Part shown: piece after piece, positions 44,798-53,981 of the stretch
Numbering within the stretch: the stretch's first letter is position 1
How the letters are laid out: the number at the start of each line of letters is the position of its first letter
Source: Desulforhopalus sp. IMCC35007
Lineage (GTDB): Bacteria; Desulfobacterota; Desulfobulbia; Desulfobulbales; Desulfocapsaceae
Assembly: GCF_005116575.1 (NCBI RefSeq)
Contig: NZ_SWCN01000029.1
Location: 1 to 57,662, forward strand
Direction: 5' to 3'
Length of the DNA stretch: 57,662 bases
Notes under the pieces: model-generated
Database searches by the model: none
Told to the model about the DNA's origin: nothing
What the model saw: only the letters and a program-made list of their open reading frames with translations
Program-made: the position numbers and the translations under genes

Positions 44798-46333
44798 TTG
44801 GACTTAACAGATAAACTTGAGTTACTGGCGGCACTTAAAGACAACGAAGCTCAAAAAAAAGCGATAATTGACGGCTTTTCAGGAATCCTGATTCTTTTTG
44901 ACACCAATCTGGTTGCTCAGTGGGTCAATGAGGCCACACGTATTGCATTCCCAGATGCCATAGGCAGGAATTGTCATGAAATTTTTTGCGCGAAAAATAG
45001 TCAATGTCAAGGTTGTGCGTTTACCAGAGCCCTTGAAACCGGACTGATTGAAACCTCCACCCAGAGAGTAGAGGTAAGTGGCGGCCAGAGTGAAGAAATT
45101 ATTTTTGATATAACCGCCTCTCCGGTGAACAATGAAGAGGGAGAAACCACCGGAATCATACTAATTGCCCAGAATGTAACAGAAAAATACAATCTCGAAA
45201 AACAGCTTCGACACACCCAGAAGATGGAGGCCATCGGAACCTTGGCTGGTGGTGTCGCCCATGATTTCAACAACGTCCTGACGCCCATCATGGGCTATAC
45301 CGAGATTATCCGCCTTAAACTTGAGCAGGACGGCTACGAGGGAGAGCGCGTTTACAGTTATCTCGCGGAGATATTAAAGGCTTCCAAGCGGGCAAAATCA
45401 CTGGTTGAACAGGTTCTTACTTTTTCGAGGAGCATTGAAAAGAAGGCAGTCCATCAGTTTCTTCATCCGATTATAAAAGAAGTTATGAAGCTTATGCGGA
45501 TGACCCTGCCTTCCACTCTGACGATCATTGAAGATGTGGATGAGAACTGCGGTCGCGTGCTGATCGATCCTGTGCAGATTCACCAGGTGCTGATCAATCT
45601 CTGCACCAATGCTTCCCATGCACTCAATGGAAAGCATGGAACACTTGTGGTAAAGCTCGCAGCTTTGCCTCCCTCAGGCGACGGGAAAAAATGGGTGGAA
45701 CTCAGCGTTGCCGATAGTGGCAGTGGCATTGAACCTGAAGATCTGGAAAGAATTTTTGAACCTTATTTTTCAACCAAAGAAAAGACCCGTGGGACCGGGA
45801 TGGGCCTTGCGATGGTCCATGGTATTATTAATGCCCAGGGAGGGCACATCGATGTGGAAAGTGAAGTGGGAAAAGGAACGATATTCAGGATCCGCCTTCC
45901 CATGGTCACCTATGAGCCTTCTCCGGTAATGGCTGATCTTGGTCAGCTAAAGGGGGGCCAGGGAAGGGTGATACTCATTGATGATGAGGCCCAGGTTGTC
46001 CAGGTGACGGGAGAAATCCTGAAAAACCTTGGCTATGGGGTGGTGGGAAAGACTTCTCCTGAGGAAGCGTTGGAACTGTTTTCCTCTTCTCCAGATGATT
46101 TTGACCTTGTTTTAACCGATCTGACGATGCCTGGTCTTACCGGTCTGGAGTTGAGTCGGCGAATAAAATGTATTCGGACGGATATCCCCATAGTTCTTTT
46201 TACCGGATATTCTGATCTGGTTTCAAAGGAAGAGGCCAAAGAAGCCGGGATAGATGAGTATTGCATGAAGCCTATCTCCATGCGGGATCTCTCCACTGTA
46301 CTGGCTAAATTTTTGGCTGGAGGCGGGCTGTGA
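44798..46333 (+). CDS. PAS-domain hybrid histidine kinase with receiver domain
   Basis: 511 aa from a TTG start preceded by AGAGAGAG; no better ATG is in frame. It is soluble: no membrane helix is visible. Order: PAS domain (about 20-130) with a Cys pair region CAKNSQCQGCAFTR near residue 65 that could bind metal or sense redox; H-box GGVAHDFNNVLTPIMGYTEI (His about 155); HATPase with NLCTNASHAL, DSGSGIEPEDLERIFEPYF and GTGMGLAM; and a C-terminal receiver with the phospho-acceptor in LVLTDLTMPGLTG. The Cys pattern C-x5-C-x2-C is unusual but common in PAS domains of this kinase class in sulfate reducers as far as I recall. Confidence 0.9.
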   Translation: MDLTDKLELLAALKDNEAQKKAIIDGFSGILILFDTNLVAQWVNEATRIAFPDAIGRNCHEIFCAKNSQCQGCAFTRALETGLIETSTQRVEVSGGQSEEIIFDITASPVNNEEGETTGIILIAQNVTEKYNLEKQLRHTQKMEAIGTLAGGVAHDFNNVLTPIMGYTEIIRLKLEQDGYEGERVYSYLAEILKASKRAKSLVEQVLTFSRSIEKKAVHQFLHPIIKEVMKLMRMTLPSTLTIIEDVDENCGRVLIDPVQIHQVLINLCTNASHALNGKHGTLVVKLAALPPSGDGKKWVELSVADSGSGIEPEDLERIFEPYFSTKEKTRGTGMGLAMVHGIINAQGGHIDVESEVGKGTIFRIRLPMVTYEPSPVMADLGQLKGGQGRVILIDDEAQVVQVTGEILKNLGYGVVGKTSPEEALELFSSSPDDFDLVLTDLTMPGLTGLELSRRIKCIRTDIPIVLFTGYSDLVSKEEAKEAGIDEYCMKPISMRDLSTVLAKFLAGGGL

Positions 46334-46334
46334 A

Positions 46335-46371
46335 GAAAAAAAGAGTACGACCCCGCTTGAGAGTCGTACTG
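46335..46371 (-). terminator. terminator of the TM2 gene (minus strand)
   Basis: AGTACGAC (46344-46351) pairs with GTCGTACT (46363-46370). On the minus strand the hairpin is followed by a T run (complement of the A run at 46336-46342). It lies about 45 bases after the TM2 gene stop. On the plus strand there is no T tract. Confidence 0.7.
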
Positions 46372-46416
46372 CAATGATCGTTGAGTTAAAGTATGTGCAG
46401 ATAAACGGTACGGGAG

Positions 46417-46833
46417 CTAATCTTCTCTATAGTTACTGGTCCCGTTGAGGAGGCTGATCTGATCGTTGAGGGTCCAGAAATCGTAAATATAGCCAATACC
46501 AAACAGCCCAAAGGTGCAGAGATAGATCAGTCCGGAAATCCACTTGCCCATATACATTCTATGGATTCCGAATGTACCGAGAAAGGTGAGAAGTAACCAG
46601 CCCAGGTTGTAGTCAATTTCTCCGATATTATAACGAATATCTGCCTCCTGATTCATTCCTGGAATAAGAAAAAGATCAACAATCCAGCCGATAAGGAAAA
46701 GTCCGAGAGTAAAAAAGTAAATGGTCCCGGATATCTGTTTCCCGTAATAGAAGCGGTGTGCTCCCAGAAAACCAAAAATCCATAAGACGTAGCCTATCAC
46801 AAGAGAGTGGCTGGTCTGTTGCTCTGTATGCAT
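46417..46833 (-). CDS. protein with two TM2 domains
   Basis: 138 aa membrane protein with two successive TM2 units: residues about 10-58 (GYVLWIFGFLGAHRFYYGK ... IGWIVDLFLIPGM) and about 75-130 (LLLTFLGTFGIHRMYMGKWI ... FGIGYIYDFWTLNDQ). Each unit has two helices and the G-x-H-R-x-Y-x-G turn. TM2 proteins lack a fixed function. It starts five bases after the nagZ stop, same strand, so they are probably one operon. Confidence 0.85.
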   Translation of the reverse strand: MHTEQQTSHSLVIGYVLWIFGFLGAHRFYYGKQISGTIYFFTLGLFLIGWIVDLFLIPGMNQEADIRYNIGEIDYNLGWLLLTFLGTFGIHRMYMGKWISGLIYLCTFGLFGIGYIYDFWTLNDQISLLNGTSNYRED

Positions 46834-46838
46834 AATCG

Positions 46839-47879
46839 TTATTTTATGTGTGATTTAAGTGTGTTCACCTGTGTCCAGGCGCTTCGTACTCTATCTTCAC
46901 TAAGTGTGCCATTGTCAATGGCTTGCAAAGCAGAGGTGTGAATCCTGCTGAAAATTTCCGCATCATAATCAATATTGTTTCCGATAATTACCATATCAAC
47001 TCCAGCAGCTATTGCCATGACACACGCCTTGGCAAGGCCAAATCTGTCGGTTATGGCCTTCATCTGCATGTCGTCGGATATGACGATACCTGTGTAGTGC
47101 ATCTCGTGTCTCAGAAGGTCGGTGACGATCCGCCGGGATAGCGTTGCAGGAAAATGTGGGTCCATTTCTTTGTGGTAAAGATGGCCCACCATGATTGCAT
47201 CCACCAGCCCCGTGTTAATAAGTTGTTGATAGGGATCGAGTTCGTCCGACTTCCAGCTGTTACTGATATCGACCACACCAAGATGCGAGTCTTTTTCCGA
47301 GCTGCCATGACCGGGGAAATGTTTAAGGCATGTGAGTATATCTGCCTTTCGATGCTCTGCTATCCAGACTGACGCGTGCCGGGCAACCTCCCCGGCGTCG
47401 GCAGAGAAACTGCGCTCGACCTTGCCTATAATCGGATTAGTCGGGTTACTGTCCAGGTCAACGACGGGGGCAAGGTTGAAGTTAACCCCTACATTCTTGA
47501 GCATTTGTGCTACCTGGCGGGCCATTTGTGCTGTTTCTGCAGTGTCTGGTGTATCCCCAAGTTTTTTGGCACTGGCAGAGAGCGTAAAACCAAACTCTTC
47601 CCTGAATCTGTTGACTTTTCCGCCTTCCTGATCCACTGCAATCAGGAGTTTTGTATTGTCGAGGCTCTGCAAATCATCCGTCAGCTGGTGAAGCTGCACT
47701 GCACCGGTAATATTGTTGATTGGAGCTTTTGTGGCGAGGTGTCGATCGAAGAGAATCACGCCACCAAGGTATCTTTTCTCGATATCACAAACGATATTGG
47801 GACATTCTGAGAGATGCAGTCCTTTAAATCCGATGATAAACAGCTGCCCGAGCATTTGCTCAAGTGAGGGGAACGTCAT
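46839..47879 (-). CDS. nagZ: beta-N-acetylhexosaminidase NagZ-like (GH3)
   Basis: 346 aa from ATG 47879 (a TTG four codons earlier is also open). GH3 TIM barrel that removes GlcNAc from muropeptides in peptidoglycan recycling. Marks: LLIAVDQEGGKVNRFR, the KHFPGHG block (LKHFPGHGSSEKDSHLG) carrying the NagZ-specific catalytic Asp-His dyad, and the nucleophile in IVISDDMQMKAI. The length is typical of NagZ and there is no signal peptide, consistent with cytosolic action. It relates functionally to the dcw cluster but is unlinked to it. Confidence 0.92.
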   Translation of the reverse strand: MTFPSLEQMLGQLFIIGFKGLHLSECPNIVCDIEKRYLGGVILFDRHLATKAPINNITGAVQLHQLTDDLQSLDNTKLLIAVDQEGGKVNRFREEFGFTLSASAKKLGDTPDTAETAQMARQVAQMLKNVGVNFNLAPVVDLDSNPTNPIIGKVERSFSADAGEVARHASVWIAEHRKADILTCLKHFPGHGSSEKDSHLGVVDISNSWKSDELDPYQQLINTGLVDAIMVGHLYHKEMDPHFPATLSRRIVTDLLRHEMHYTGIVISDDMQMKAITDRFGLAKACVMAIAAGVDMVIIGNNIDYDAEIFSRIHTSALQAIDNGTLSEDRVRSAWTQVNTLKSHIK

Positions 47880-48221
47880 GGTGATATCCAAAAAGGTAGG
47901 TTAGCTATAAACTGTATTATATGGGGTGAAATTAACCGGTTAACCTTGGTGTGTCAATAAAATGACAAAAGAAAGGATGAGGGGGGTTGAAAAAAAAGAT
48001 GTATCCGCAATCATAGTGTCAAAAATATGAGGCCTTGCTGTAACAGAGGTAAATATTTCGTAAAAATAAGTACATGTTTTGCTGGCAAGGGGCCAGTTTG
48101 TTGTTGGCATGCATTATGCAAAAGAGAAAACAGAGAAAAATAGTTAAGATTTTCTCTCGAGTGGACGATAAAAGACTATAAGATACTTTTTAACCCATGT
48201 AACACACTCAGGATGCACAAT
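47880..48221. other. divergent intergenic region between nagZ and the diguanylate cyclase
   Basis: 342 bases without a supported gene. It carries a perfect 12-bp palindrome TTAACCGGTTAA at 47932-47943, 53 bases upstream of the nagZ start, which could be an operator. A 22-codon reading frame at about 47961 is of doubtful value. No riboswitch was recognised. Confidence 0.45.
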
Positions 48222-49235
48222 ATGACCATTTCGACAAGTGAATATCAATATAGCAATTCCGCAGGCAAACTGTCTCAGCTTGCGGAGATAATGGCGGAGC
48301 TTGATAATCTGAAAAAACAGTCGGAACGACTCAATCTCGCGAATAAACTTCATGCAAGAATGGCTGGTGTTCTCAGCTTGACCGGAATGATCGAAGCATA
48401 TTCTGTCTGGCTCATGCCACTCGTCAACCATGAACTCATAGGGTACAACAACAGTCGCAGAAAGAAAAGACACCTGTTTTGTTCAGGACATGGCCCCCAG
48501 CGAAGAAGCGCCATCGCCTTTGCAGAACAACTCTTTGATGAAAAATCACTGGCCCTGGGTTCTTTTAGCAAAAAAGATGGCAGGTATGCCTATAAATGGA
48601 CTTTTGAGACTGCCAGTGACGAGGGTATATTTCTTATATTAAGAGAAGGACGTGAACTCTCAGAAGATAACGTTAGTCTGGTAAATTATTCCCTTGAAAT
48701 CCTGGCGGAATGTTTGCGGCGTGGCCTCGAGTATGAAGACCTTTTTGAAAAGGCAAGTAACGACGCTCTGACGGGATTGTCCAACCGGCGGGTGTTCGAA
48801 GAACGTATCCATGCCATGATGGATGGGGCAAAAAGATATCACCATCCACTGTCGATGATTTCCATGGATCTTGATAAATTTAAAGCAATCAATGATAACC
48901 TGGGCCATCAGGTGGGTGATAATGTTCTTGTGACTGTCGCAGGTGTACTCAAAAGGGCAGTACGATCCACCGATCTTCTTGTGCGGATGGGCGGCGATGA
49001 GTTTCTTATAGTCTTAGACCAGACAGATAAGAAAAGCGCACGAATACTGGCCGAGAGACTCTGTCTTGCAATAGATTCTCTGGAAATCTGGGCCGATGAT
49101 GCAACCAAGCTCGGCATCTCCATTGGCCTTTCTGAAATGAAAAAAACTGAGACTTTGCAGCAATGGATGGAAAGAACAGACGATATCCTCTACCATGCAA
49201 AAGCTGAGGGGCGCGCCAGAGTTTCAGAGTCTTAA
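48222..49235 (+). CDS. GGDEF diguanylate cyclase
   Basis: 337 aa from ATG 48222, with AGGA eight bases upstream; ATG 48213 is also in frame. The N-terminal ~165 residues show no membrane helix and no recognised sensor family. The C-terminal GGDEF domain starts at NDALTGLSNRRVFEER and has the intact active site MGGDEF, with RxxD five residues before it (RSTDLLVR), the c-di-GMP inhibitory I-site. It should therefore make c-di-GMP with product feedback. A strong terminator follows. Confidence 0.9.
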   Translation: MTISTSEYQYSNSAGKLSQLAEIMAELDNLKKQSERLNLANKLHARMAGVLSLTGMIEAYSVWLMPLVNHELIGYNNSRRKKRHLFCSGHGPQRRSAIAFAEQLFDEKSLALGSFSKKDGRYAYKWTFETASDEGIFLILREGRELSEDNVSLVNYSLEILAECLRRGLEYEDLFEKASNDALTGLSNRRVFEERIHAMMDGAKRYHHPLSMISMDLDKFKAINDNLGHQVGDNVLVTVAGVLKRAVRSTDLLVRMGGDEFLIVLDQTDKKSARILAERLCLAIDSLEIWADDATKLGISIGLSEMKKTETLQQWMERTDDILYHAKAEGRARVSES

Positions 49236-49255
49236 GGCACCACTAAAACACGAGC

Positions 49256-49292
49256 AAAAAAGGCCAGCTGATATTATCAGCTGGCCTTTTTT
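49256..49292. terminator. bidirectional terminator
   Basis: GGCCAGCTGA (49262-49271) pairs with TCAGCTGGCC (49277-49286) around TATTA, flanked by a run of A before and T after. It serves the diguanylate cyclase on the plus strand and the small Cys protein on the minus strand. Confidence 0.93.
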
Positions 49293-49320
49293 GTTGGGTA
49301 ATTCTTTGCGCTGCCCTGCT

Positions 49321-49719
49321 TTATACTGCAGTCAGAGTAATGTGCAGCGGGATAACATGCATGTTGCGTTGCTGCTGTTCCGTGTGTCCCAGTTTCCACT
49401 CTCCGCAGCTTGCTACGTCCCCTAAAAGTGTATCGATTTCCCGGACAATCCCTGCAACATTAATAATTGGATGTCTTGAAAAAACCTGGGGAAGCCCCTG
49501 GGTAAGATTACAGGCAAGACAGCAGTTGGGGCGTTCGTGCAGCAGAAGATCCATGGTCAGGGTCTTGTCTTTAATCCCCCGATAGGCAAGTTCTATATCA
49601 TAGGCACCTTCTGAAGCATCCCCGAAAAGGGCTTCAAAAAATTCATTACTTCTTTCTTTTGGAAAAATTTGAGCCAGTGCTTCCTGAGTCAGTCGTGTGG
49701 ATATAATGTCTGTTTTCAT
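49321..49719 (-). CDS. conserved small Cys-containing protein
   Basis: 132 aa from ATG 49719, after a GAGAG ribosome-binding site; a longer frame upstream adds 27 residues with no site. Blocks: IFPKERSNEFFEALFGDASEGAYDI, then the Cys pair CCLACNLTQGLPQVFSRHPIINV and a closing strand NMHVIPLHITL. I recall similar proteins in Desulfobulbaceae that databases mislabel as a homeobox protein; they have no homeobox. Function unknown; the Cys motif hints at metal binding. Convergent with the cyclase gene. Confidence 0.75.
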   Translation of the reverse strand: MKTDIISTRLTQEALAQIFPKERSNEFFEALFGDASEGAYDIELAYRGIKDKTLTMDLLLHERPNCCLACNLTQGLPQVFSRHPIINVAGIVREIDTLLGDVASCGEWKLGHTEQQQRNMHVIPLHITLTAV

Positions 49720-49929
49720 AGTCTCTCTTGGGACAGTGGACAAGTTTTCAAAGTCAATAAATAGTCTCGGCCACCCCTTTGTTTTAAGGTGGCGGGGCAA
49801 AATTGTCTTGCTTTTGTACAGGGAACATCAAACACCAGTATGGTTAGCAACCCGAACAATATATAGCAGGAAGCCCAATTTTGTCAACCAGCGTTGCCAC
49901 CTCAAATACACTGTGTTAAAGTAGCCGCC

Positions 49930-52113
49930 ATGATTACAGACGACCCTTTCAAACCAATGGCCCAAAGCACTGATATTATTAATCTCCACGATCTCAACGA
50001 ACCACAGTATGAGGCTGTGACGACGACGGATGGACCGGTCCTCGTGATCGCCGGTGCGGGCAGTGGAAAGACCCGGACCCTTGTGTATCGTGTTGCCCAT
50101 CTTGTAAAAAGTGGTGTGCCTCCCGAGTCGATCCTTCTTCTTACCTTCACCAGAAAAGCAAGCCAGGAGATGCTCTGGCGAGCAGGCCGGCTTCTTAACG
50201 ACAACTGTAACAGAGTTTTAGGTGGTACCTTTCATGGCGTGGCCAATATGCTTTTGCGTCGCTATGGTGGAGAGCTCGGTTATGGTTCTTCTTTTACGAT
50301 TATTGACAGATCCGATGCGGAAGGGATTGTCAATCTGCTCAAGTCCTCACTGGGGCTTGGTAAAAAAGATAAGCGTTTTCCCAGCAAGAGGGCCATTATC
50401 AATATGATCAGTGGCTGTATTAATAAGGCCATGGATATTGAGGATCTTGTGGCGGATCAATATGGCCATCTCATTGATCACCTTGATGATATTCTCATCC
50501 TGCAAAAACACTATCAGGAATTCAAGTTTGACCATGGGCTCATGGATTATGATGATCTCCTGGTCAACTGGAAGCGTCTGCTGACAGAATCTGCCGAGGC
50601 ACAACGGACAATCTCTGAACGGTTTTCCCATATTATGGTGGATGAGTATCAGGATACCAATCTGATTCAGGCTGACATTGTCAGGCTGACCGCCCATACC
50701 CATGATAATGTAATGGTTGTGGGTGATGACTCCCAGTCTATCTATTCTTTCAGGGGGGCAGATTTTTACAATATCATGCGTTTTCCTAAAGTCTTTGATG
50801 GCACAAAGGTTATTAAGCTTGAGGAGAATTATCGATCCACGCAGCCCATTCTTTCACTCACCAACGACATCATTCAGAATGCGGCGGAAAAATATACGAA
50901 AACTCTTTTTACCAGCATCGAAGGGGACTGGCGGCCCAAGGTCTTTGCCGGGAGAGATGAACGGGAAGAAGCCGCCTTCGTGGTCCAGACCATTAACAAA
51001 CTGGTTCGTCGTGGTATAGCACTCAGTGATATCGCAGTGCTGTTTCGTTCCAGTTTTCATTCCTATAAGATAGAGCTTGAACTGGGCCAGCAGAGCCTTG
51101 ATTATGAGAAGAGGGGCGGGCTCAAACTTACAGAGTCGGCTCACATGAAGGATATGATTGCCTTTATGCGTATTCTGGTAAATCCTCAGGACTCTTTGTC
51201 ATGGAATCGAATTCTCCTGCAGCTTGAAAAAGTTGGCCCGGCCACCGCCCAGAAGATATCGAACACTATTGCAGCCACAGAGGACTGGTTTGCCGCCCTG
51301 AAGAATTACTCCGCCGGAAAGGCCTGGCAGCCCGCGTATGCCAGACTGATCACGCTGTTTGAGGACCTGCTCTCGGGCAATCAAAAACCTGCTGTACTCT
51401 TTGAGCGCGCCCTGCAGTATTACCAGCCGATCTTTGAACAGCTTTATGCAGATGATTGGCCCAAGAGACAAAAAGATCTCGATCAGCTCAAAGGCATTAT
51501 GGACGGGTATGAAGAGTTGCAGGGCTTTATCGATGATACAACCCTTGATCCACCCGACGAAGCAAGCGCCGGTGAGGTGGCTGGTGAGCGGTTGGTCCTC
51601 TCCACCATACACTCCTCCAAAGGGCTCGAGTTTGAAGCTGTTTTTGTCATTGGCCTTGCCGATGGCAGATTTCCTCATGGCTCTGCGGTCTATGGTGAAC
51701 AGTGGGAAGAGGAAAGACGTCTTTTGTATGTCGCTGCAACCAGGGCCAAAAAATATCTTTATCTGACCTATCCACGGCAGCTGATGACTCCGGACCGACA
51801 ATTCAAAAGAACCGGCATGTCCCCGTTTTTAAGTGAACTCAGCGGTGGTCTGTTCGATCGAATTGCTGAGGTTGAAACCGACAGTTTCCAGAGCTATCAG
51901 ACAAGGTCAGAATCCTATGGGCCGCCGCCGGTAAAAAAGAAGGTCAAGAAACTCGATATGGCAGATTTTAGCGTTGGGTTAAGGGTTTCCCACCCGTTTT
52001 TTGGTCCCGGGGTGGTGACGAAGTTGTCGAAAACCCGGTCTCTTGACATTCACTTTGATCGTCATGGCCTGAAAACGCTCCACCTGGACTATGCAAAATT
52101 GACTATTATTTAG
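49930..52113 (+). CDS. UvrD/PcrA-family superfamily 1 DNA helicase
   Basis: 727 aa from ATG 49930 (an upstream TTG in frame adds 12 residues). SF1A 3'-5' helicase: motif I AGAGSGKTRTLVYRV (about 43-57), Ia LLLTFTRKASQEML, II MVDEYQDTN, III GDDSQSIYSFRGA, IV NYRSTQPIL, V STIHSSKGLEFEAVFVIGL and VI RLLYVAATRAKKYLYLTYPR. The C-terminal ~50 residues form the PcrA/UvrD tudor-like tail (VGLRVSHPFFGPGVVTKLSK). Works in repair and removal of stalled polymerases. A 208-base gap without terminator separates it from folC. Confidence 0.95.
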   Translation: MITDDPFKPMAQSTDIINLHDLNEPQYEAVTTTDGPVLVIAGAGSGKTRTLVYRVAHLVKSGVPPESILLLTFTRKASQEMLWRAGRLLNDNCNRVLGGTFHGVANMLLRRYGGELGYGSSFTIIDRSDAEGIVNLLKSSLGLGKKDKRFPSKRAIINMISGCINKAMDIEDLVADQYGHLIDHLDDILILQKHYQEFKFDHGLMDYDDLLVNWKRLLTESAEAQRTISERFSHIMVDEYQDTNLIQADIVRLTAHTHDNVMVVGDDSQSIYSFRGADFYNIMRFPKVFDGTKVIKLEENYRSTQPILSLTNDIIQNAAEKYTKTLFTSIEGDWRPKVFAGRDEREEAAFVVQTINKLVRRGIALSDIAVLFRSSFHSYKIELELGQQSLDYEKRGGLKLTESAHMKDMIAFMRILVNPQDSLSWNRILLQLEKVGPATAQKISNTIAATEDWFAALKNYSAGKAWQPAYARLITLFEDLLSGNQKPAVLFERALQYYQPIFEQLYADDWPKRQKDLDQLKGIMDGYEELQGFIDDTTLDPPDEASAGEVAGERLVLSTIHSSKGLEFEAVFVIGLADGRFPHGSAVYGEQWEEERRLLYVAATRAKKYLYLTYPRQLMTPDRQFKRTGMSPFLSELSGGLFDRIAEVETDSFQSYQTRSESYGPPPVKKKVKKLDMADFSVGLRVSHPFFGPGVVTKLSKTRSLDIHFDRHGLKTLHLDYAKLTII

Positions 52114-52321
52114 CAATCCCAGGCAAACACAGTTGAGGCCTGAATTTATAAAGAAAAAGCCCAAAGGTAACGGTATAATAAGAAGCAATTACTGGGGTGC
52201 ATCAGAGTATGCACGATGAACAGTGACATGTGTTTTTTTAAACCTGTGTAATAACGATTGTGGATGAAGCGTTTTATGACACTTGCATCCCGTACCATCC
52301 ATTTGATGATTGGACGACAAA

Positions 52322-53650
52322 ATGAGATACGATGAGATTTTAGCCCACCTTGATGCCTTGCAGATGCACAAGATTAAACTGGGCCTGGAGGCCATGCAGG
52401 ATTTTCTTGCCAAGGTGGGAAGACCTGAAAAAACTCTGAAGTGTATTCACATTGCAGGCACCAACGGCAAAGGCTCTGTATGTGCTGCACTTTCAAGTGC
52501 CCTGGGGCTGGCAGGTTACCGTGTAGGAGTATACACCTCTCCCCATCTGAGTTCTGTTCGGGAACGTTTTAAAATTGGTAGTGAATTCATCAGCGAAGAG
52601 ACCTTTGCCGAGATCGGCACCAGGATTTGCCAGGTTCTGGGTGAAGAACAGATAACCTATTTCGAGTTTACCACAGCCCTTGGTCTTCTCTGGTTTGCCG
52701 AATCAGATGTTGATATTGTTCTGCTGGAAACCGGCATGGGCGGGCGCCTGGATGCCACCAATGTGGTCACACCTCTAATCTCTGTGATTACCAGTATCAG
52801 TATGGATCATGAGATGTATCTGGGGGATAGCCTTACCGCGATAGCGAGAGAAAAAGCAGGCATTATCAAAAACGGGGTGCCCGTTGTTTCGGCTGCGATT
52901 GATCCGGTTGCCGCCGCGGTAATTCTGGAGACTTGTAACAATCGCAATGCACCACTCTATAGCTTTACCCAGGAATTTGATTACGATGTGAATGAAGATG
53001 GTACCTGGGTCTGGGTTGGCGGGGATGCGTTTGATGCTCTGCATATCGGTCCGCTCCTGTCTTCCAGCCCAAGCCTTGTGCAACAGGAAAACGAATCCGT
53101 TGCAATAGCTACCCTGCTTCTCCTGGAGAAGTTTGATTTTTATGTGGATCTGCCTGAAATAATTGCCGGTATTTCCCGGATGAAATGGCCGGGAAGGATG
53201 GAGTATTTTCAAAAGGAATACTCTTCTCCCAATACCAAAAATGGACAGAAAAGCATGAAAAATCTTACCTATCTCCTTGATGGGGCGCATAATGTCGCTG
53301 GTGTCAATAATTTGGCAAAGACTCTGGAAGAGCGTTTTTTCGGCTCCAGGCTTATAGGAATCTGGGGCTCCATGGTTGATAAGGATCTTAAAGGGACCCT
53401 TGATTGCATGATGCCCCTGTTCTCAAAAGTGTTTGTTACCCGGCCCGATTCTGAGCGATCTGCAACCCCGGAACATCTCTGCTCTCTGATGACAGAGGAG
53501 CAGAGAGCGAGAACTGAAGGGTTCACAGAAGTGAAAGATGCGCTGCAGGCGGCTCAGGATGCTGCCAGGGAAGACGACCTCATCGTGGTGGGCGGTTCTC
53601 TTTATCTTATTGGAGCTGTTCGTCAAATGCTCTGTGGAGAGCTGGTGTAA
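52322..53650 (+). CDS. folC: bifunctional dihydrofolate / folylpolyglutamate synthase FolC
   Basis: 442 aa from ATG 52322; a TTG four codons upstream is also in frame. Mur-ligase-like fold: ATP loop HIAGTNGKGSVCAALSSAL (about 45-63), TSPHLSSVRERFKI, the FEFTTALGLLWFA strand, LETGMGGRLDATN, and the SISMDHEMYLGDSLTAIAREKAGIIK block. The C-terminal domain has YLLDGAHNVAGVNNLAK. Adds L-Glu to dihydropteroate or folates. Its stop shares a base with the HNH gene start. Confidence 0.95.
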   Translation: MRYDEILAHLDALQMHKIKLGLEAMQDFLAKVGRPEKTLKCIHIAGTNGKGSVCAALSSALGLAGYRVGVYTSPHLSSVRERFKIGSEFISEETFAEIGTRICQVLGEEQITYFEFTTALGLLWFAESDVDIVLLETGMGGRLDATNVVTPLISVITSISMDHEMYLGDSLTAIAREKAGIIKNGVPVVSAAIDPVAAAVILETCNNRNAPLYSFTQEFDYDVNEDGTWVWVGGDAFDALHIGPLLSSSPSLVQQENESVAIATLLLLEKFDFYVDLPEIIAGISRMKWPGRMEYFQKEYSSPNTKNGQKSMKNLTYLLDGAHNVAGVNNLAKTLEERFFGSRLIGIWGSMVDKDLKGTLDCMMPLFSKVFVTRPDSERSATPEHLCSLMTEEQRARTEGFTEVKDALQAAQDAAREDDLIVVGGSLYLIGAVRQMLCGELV

Positions 53651-53955
53651 TGTCCCGCGATTTTTTTGATTTTGATGCCCCCGCAGACGGAGAGATCAGA
53701 GCAGAACGGGAAAAAGCCAAGACGCTGAGAAAGACCAGATGGTGGCAGCAGAAGACGTCATCTGGCCTCTGCCATTATTGTAAAAAAAAGGTCGCCTACA
53801 AAAATATTACCATGGATCATCTGGTCCCCCTTGCCCGAGGGGGACGCTCAACAAAGGATAATCTGGTGCCCTGCTGCAAAAACTGTAACAACCTGAAAAA
53901 GAGCATGATGCCTCTTGAGTGGGAAGAATATCTGGAGCAACAATCAATCAAATAA
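53650..53955 (+). CDS. HNH endonuclease-domain protein
   Basis: 101 aa. The HNH core is CHYCKKKVAYKNITMDHLVPL, then ARGGRSTKDNLVPCCKNCNN, with the two Cys pairs for Zn2+ and the DH pair that starts the active site. The N-terminal ~40 residues are basic. It overlaps the folC stop by one base, so it is translated with folC. Such small HNH proteins are usually metal-dependent nucleases; no restriction, phage or mobile-element partner is visible here, and its target is unknown. Confidence 0.88.
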   Translation: MSRDFFDFDAPADGEIRAEREKAKTLRKTRWWQQKTSSGLCHYCKKKVAYKNITMDHLVPLARGGRSTKDNLVPCCKNCNNLKKSMMPLEWEEYLEQQSIK

Positions 53956-53981
53956 GCACGGGCTATTGGTGGGGAGATATG

